Part shown: piece by piece, positions 61,660-64,000 of the stretch
Layout: each line of letters opens with the position of its first letter
Numbering within the stretch: position 1 is the stretch's first letter
NCBI GenBank assembly: GCA_002431285.1
Contig: DJEF01000012.1
Coordinates: forward strand, 9,323 to 73,322
Direction: 5' to 3'
Source: Ruminococcaceae bacterium UBA5905
GTDB lineage: Bacteria; Bacillota; Clostridia; Oscillospirales; Acutalibacteraceae
DNA length: 64,000 bases
Position numbers and translations under genes: made by a program
Notes under the pieces: model-generated
What the model was told of the DNA's origin: nothing
What the model saw: only the letters and a program-made list of their open reading frames with translations
Database searches by the model: none

Positions 61660-61914
61660 ATGATCGTTCAGATTTGCGTGGGATCGTCCTGCCATTTGAA
61701 GGGATCGGAACGCATCATCGGATTGTTTCAGAACGCCGTCAACGCACACGGATTGGAGAACGATGTGACACTGGCCGGGAGCTTTTGCACCGGCCGGTGT
61801 AACCGTGTGGGTGTCACCGTTTCGGTGGATGACGACGTATACACCGGTGTGACGCCGGAGAATTTCGACGAGTTTTTCAAGGATAAGGTGCTGACCGTGC
61901 TGGGGGCGGAGTAG
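61660..61914 (+). CDS. second thioredoxin-like [2Fe-2S] ferredoxin domain protein
   Basis: This encodes 84 residues, a paralogue of the preceding protein. The same four cysteines are present (Cys6, Cys11, Cys43, Cys47; CVGSSCHLKGSE and AGSFCTGRC). The pair looks like a recent or ancient duplication that has diverged at the C-terminus. The start ATG lies just after the previous stop (TGAGATG), implying coupled translation. Confidence 0.93.
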   Translation: MIVQICVGSSCHLKGSERIIGLFQNAVNAHGLENDVTLAGSFCTGRCNRVGVTVSVDDDVYTGVTPENFDEFFKDKVLTVLGAE

Positions 61915-61926
61915 GAGGTTTTATAC

Positions 61927-63597
61927 ATGGAGTGCTTGACTCTGAAAAAATCCAACTGCAAGAATTGCTATAAGTGCATTCGCCATTGTCCGGTGAAGTC
62001 CATCCGCTTCTCCGGGAATCAGGCCTATATCATCGGCAACGAGTGCATTATGTGCGGTCAGTGCTTCGTGGTTTGTCCCCAAAACGCCAAGCAGATCGTG
62101 GATGAGACCGAAAAGGTCCGGGTGCTGCTGCAAAGCGGCGACCCGGTGGTGGTCAGCCTGGCGCCGTCCTTTATCGCCAACTACGACGGCGTGGGGATCG
62201 AATCCATGCGCGCGGCGCTTAAACAGCTGGGCTTCTACGATGTGGAGGAGACAGCCGTCGGCGCCACCATCGTGAAAAATGCGTATGAGCAGCTGTGCCG
62301 CGAGGAGCGGGATGTGATCATCACCTCCTGCTGCCATGCGGTCAATCTGCTGATCCAGAAGCATTATCCGAAGCTACTGCCCTATCTGGCCGATGTGCTG
62401 TCCCCCATGCAGGCGCACTGCAAGGACATCAAAAGCCGTATTCCCAATGCGAAAACCGTCTTTATCGGTCCGTGCGTGGCCAAGAAGGACGAGGCCCAGT
62501 ATTATGAGGGCATCGTGGATGCGGTGCTGACCTTCGACGAGCTGACGGCATGGCTGAAGGCCGAGAATGTGCCGCTGGAGCAGCGTCTGGATGAGGATGA
62601 AAACAGCCGGGCCCGGCTGTTCCCCACCACCGGCGGCATTCTGAAAACGATGGCGCTGGATGAGTCCGCCTATACCTATATGGCCATCGACGGTACGGAG
62701 AACTGCATTGCGGCGCTCAAGGACATTGAAGCCGGTAACGTCCACCGCTGCTTTATCGAGATGTCGGCCTGCGTGGGCAGCTGCATCGGCGGCCCGGTGA
62801 TGGAGAAATTCCACCGTTCCCCGGTGAAGGACTATGCGGCGGTGACCGGCTACGCGGGACGGGGCGATTTCCCCGTGACGCAGCCCGCGCGGAGCGCGCT
62901 GGAAAAGGAATTTGCCGTGATCGCCCAGCGCGGCGTCGAGCCCGGTGAGACGGAGATTCGGGAGACCCTGCGCCAGATGGGCAAGATGAAGCCCAGCGAC
63001 GAGCTGAACTGCGGCTCCTGCGGCTATAACACCTGCCGGGAGAAGGCTATCGCCATCTTACAGGGCAAGGCCGAGATTTCCATGTGTCTGCCCTTCCTGA
63101 AGGAGAAGGCGGAGAATTTCACCGATACCATCGCCCGCAATACACCCAACGGTCTGATCGTGCTCAACGAAAAGCTGGAGGTGCAGCAGGTCAACAAGGC
63201 GGCTCTGAAGATTCTGAATCTGCGCGCGCCGTCGGATATATTGGGCGATCAGGTGGTGCGGATCCTGGATCCCGCCGATTTCGTCACCGTTCTCTCCAAG
63301 GGCCGGAATATCCACGATAAGCGGGAATATTTGGCAGAATATGAGAAATATGTGGAAAAGACCGTTGTATACGACCGGGAATACAAGGTGATCCTGTGCA
63401 TCCTCCGGGACGTGACCGAGGAGGAGCTGCAGCGGGAGAAGAAAGAGGATATCAGCCGTCAGACGGTGGAGATCGCGGACAAGGTCGTGGATAAGCAGAT
63501 GCGCATCGTGCAGGAGATCGCCTCGCTGCTGGGTGAGACCGCCGCGGAGACCAAGATCGCTCTGACCAAACTAAAGGAGTCCATCGGCGATGAATAA
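61927..63597 (+). CDS. hydS: PAS-containing sensory-type [FeFe] hydrogenase (HydS, group C)
   Basis: This encodes 556 residues. Two [4Fe-4S] motifs come first (Cys11/14/17/21 and Cys40/43/46/50). The H-cluster domain follows with all four ligand positions: TSCC (133-136), GPC (181-183) and ACVGSC (281-286); the motif reads TSCCHAV instead of the catalytic TSCCPAW. A further four-Cys Fe-S motif (362-387, NCGSCGYNTC), a PAS domain (about 397-500) and a C-terminal coiled coil complete it. This layout is that of sensory group C hydrogenases, not of a bulk H2-forming enzyme. The stop overlaps the SpoIIE phosphatase start by 8 bases, so the PAS output probably reaches that phosphatase. Confidence 0.88.
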   Translation: MECLTLKKSNCKNCYKCIRHCPVKSIRFSGNQAYIIGNECIMCGQCFVVCPQNAKQIVDETEKVRVLLQSGDPVVVSLAPSFIANYDGVGIESMRAALKQLGFYDVEETAVGATIVKNAYEQLCREERDVIITSCCHAVNLLIQKHYPKLLPYLADVLSPMQAHCKDIKSRIPNAKTVFIGPCVAKKDEAQYYEGIVDAVLTFDELTAWLKAENVPLEQRLDEDENSRARLFPTTGGILKTMALDESAYTYMAIDGTENCIAALKDIEAGNVHRCFIEMSACVGSCIGGPVMEKFHRSPVKDYAAVTGYAGRGDFPVTQPARSALEKEFAVIAQRGVEPGETEIRETLRQMGKMKPSDELNCGSCGYNTCREKAIAILQGKAEISMCLPFLKEKAENFTDTIARNTPNGLIVLNEKLEVQQVNKAALKILNLRAPSDILGDQVVRILDPADFVTVLSKGRNIHDKREYLAEYEKYVEKTVVYDREYKVILCILRDVTEEELQREKKEDISRQTVEIADKVVDKQMRIVQEIASLLGETAAETKIALTKLKESIGDE

Positions 63598-64000
63598 TCT
63601 GTGTGCCGATATCGGCTGGAAAAGCATCAACCACGACGGGGAGCAGCTCTGCGGCGACCATATCGACATTGTGGAGCAGGGGGAGAATTCGTCGGTCATC
63701 GTGTTGGCCGACGGTCTGGGGAGCGGCGTGAAGGCCAGCATCCTCTCCACCCTGACCTCCAAGATCATCTCCACGATGCTGGCGGAGGGGCTGCAGCTGG
63801 AGGACTGTGTGTCCACCATTGCGGCCACCCTCCCGATCTGCTCGGTGCGCGGCGTGGCGTACTCTACCTTTACAATCCTCCATCTGATCGAGAACGAGAC
63901 GGCGGAGATCATTCAGTACGATAATCCCAACGTCATATTCCTCCGGAACGATGAGCTGTACGATTATCCGAAGCAGGAGCTGAATATCGGCGGCAAGACC
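63590..64000 (+). CDS. SpoIIE/PP2C-family serine phosphatase (runs off the window)
   Basis: The first 137 codons are present and the frame is open to the end of the window. The N-terminus MNNLCADIGWKSINHDGEQLCGDHI is followed by VLADGLGSGVKAS, the PP2C/SpoIIE metal-binding motif (DGxGxG), and YSTFTILHLIENETAEIIQYDNPNVI, typical of SpoIIE phosphatases. The ATG overlaps the HydS stop as ATGAATAA. It would dephosphorylate a serine/threonine of a partner such as an anti-sigma antagonist, under control of the hydrogenase sensor. The missing part should hold the C-terminal metal ligands. Confidence 0.9.
   Translation, partial: MNNLCADIGWKSINHDGEQLCGDHIDIVEQGENSSVIVLADGLGSGVKASILSTLTSKIISTMLAEGLQLEDCVSTIAATLPICSVRGVAYSTFTILHLIENETAEIIQYDNPNVIFLRNDELYDYPKQELNIGGKT

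Noticed and set aside
1-64000. CRISPR arrays, rRNA, tRNA, transposases or attachment sites
   Set aside because: No regularly spaced repeats, no tRNA-like cloverleaf or rRNA signature, and no transposase or integrase motif was seen on reading both strands; small or divergent elements could be missed by eye.

Overview
The window looks like a chromosomal stretch from a GC-rich anaerobic member of the Clostridia, probably of the Oscillospiraceae/Ruminococcaceae type. The evidence is the Firmicutes gene order ylxM-ffh-rpsP-khpA-rimM-trmD, an HPr with both His15 and Ser46, a Rex-controlled adhE operon, a PAS-bearing sensory-type [FeFe] hydrogenase next to a SpoIIE-type phosphatase, a dockerin-like C-terminus, and several sugar importers that lack their own ATPase. 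No rRNA, tRNA, CRISPR array or transposase was seen.

Layout. 0-1.5 kb: an AT-richer XRE membrane regulator and a small lipoprotein. 1.7-6 kb: the SRP/ribosome-maturation operon from a consensus promoter, with an internal terminator, then ptsH (HPr) with its own promoter and terminator. 6-10.6 kb: an AraC/GyrI regulator, TatD nuclease, a structured leader or small RNA, MltG, and a secreted glycosidase-like lipoprotein. 10.9-15.7 kb: an accessory block with a TetR regulator (its operator lies inside its own promoter), a cysteine hydrolase, a methyltransferase, a DUF3795 protein and an XRE-TPR regulator.

15.8-54.4 kb is a large carbohydrate-utilisation locus. A minus-strand operon (GH106-like hydrolase, metallophosphoesterase, MgtC) diverges from an AraC regulator. 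A second AraC regulator is flanked by AT-rich CAATTATTG/AATTGCTATGC motifs. A long plus-strand run follows: a huge secreted protein, a solute-binding protein of about 970 residues with N-terminal sugar-binding-like domains, two permeases, an NHL/TPR membrane protein, a YIP1 protein, a DUF5696 protein, two more permeases, a second binding lipoprotein, two related beta-helix enzymes, a GH99/WbsX-like enzyme, a second metallophosphoesterase and a second GH106-like enzyme. A separately promoted second giant secreted paralogue and a GH42-like enzyme close the locus. The likely job is binding, import and breakdown of a complex, possibly rhamnose/galactose-containing glycan; the substrate is inferred, not shown.

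54.4-64 kb: a minus-strand amidohydrolase diverges from a LysR regulator. Then comes a redox operon preceded by a clear Rex operator: rex, adhE, a phosphotransferase-fold kinase, two thioredoxin-like [2Fe-2S] proteins, a PAS-containing sensory hydrogenase and a PP2C/SpoIIE phosphatase that runs off the window. It would couple NADH/NAD+ (Rex) and possibly H2 sensing (HydS) to ethanol formation and protein phosphorylation.
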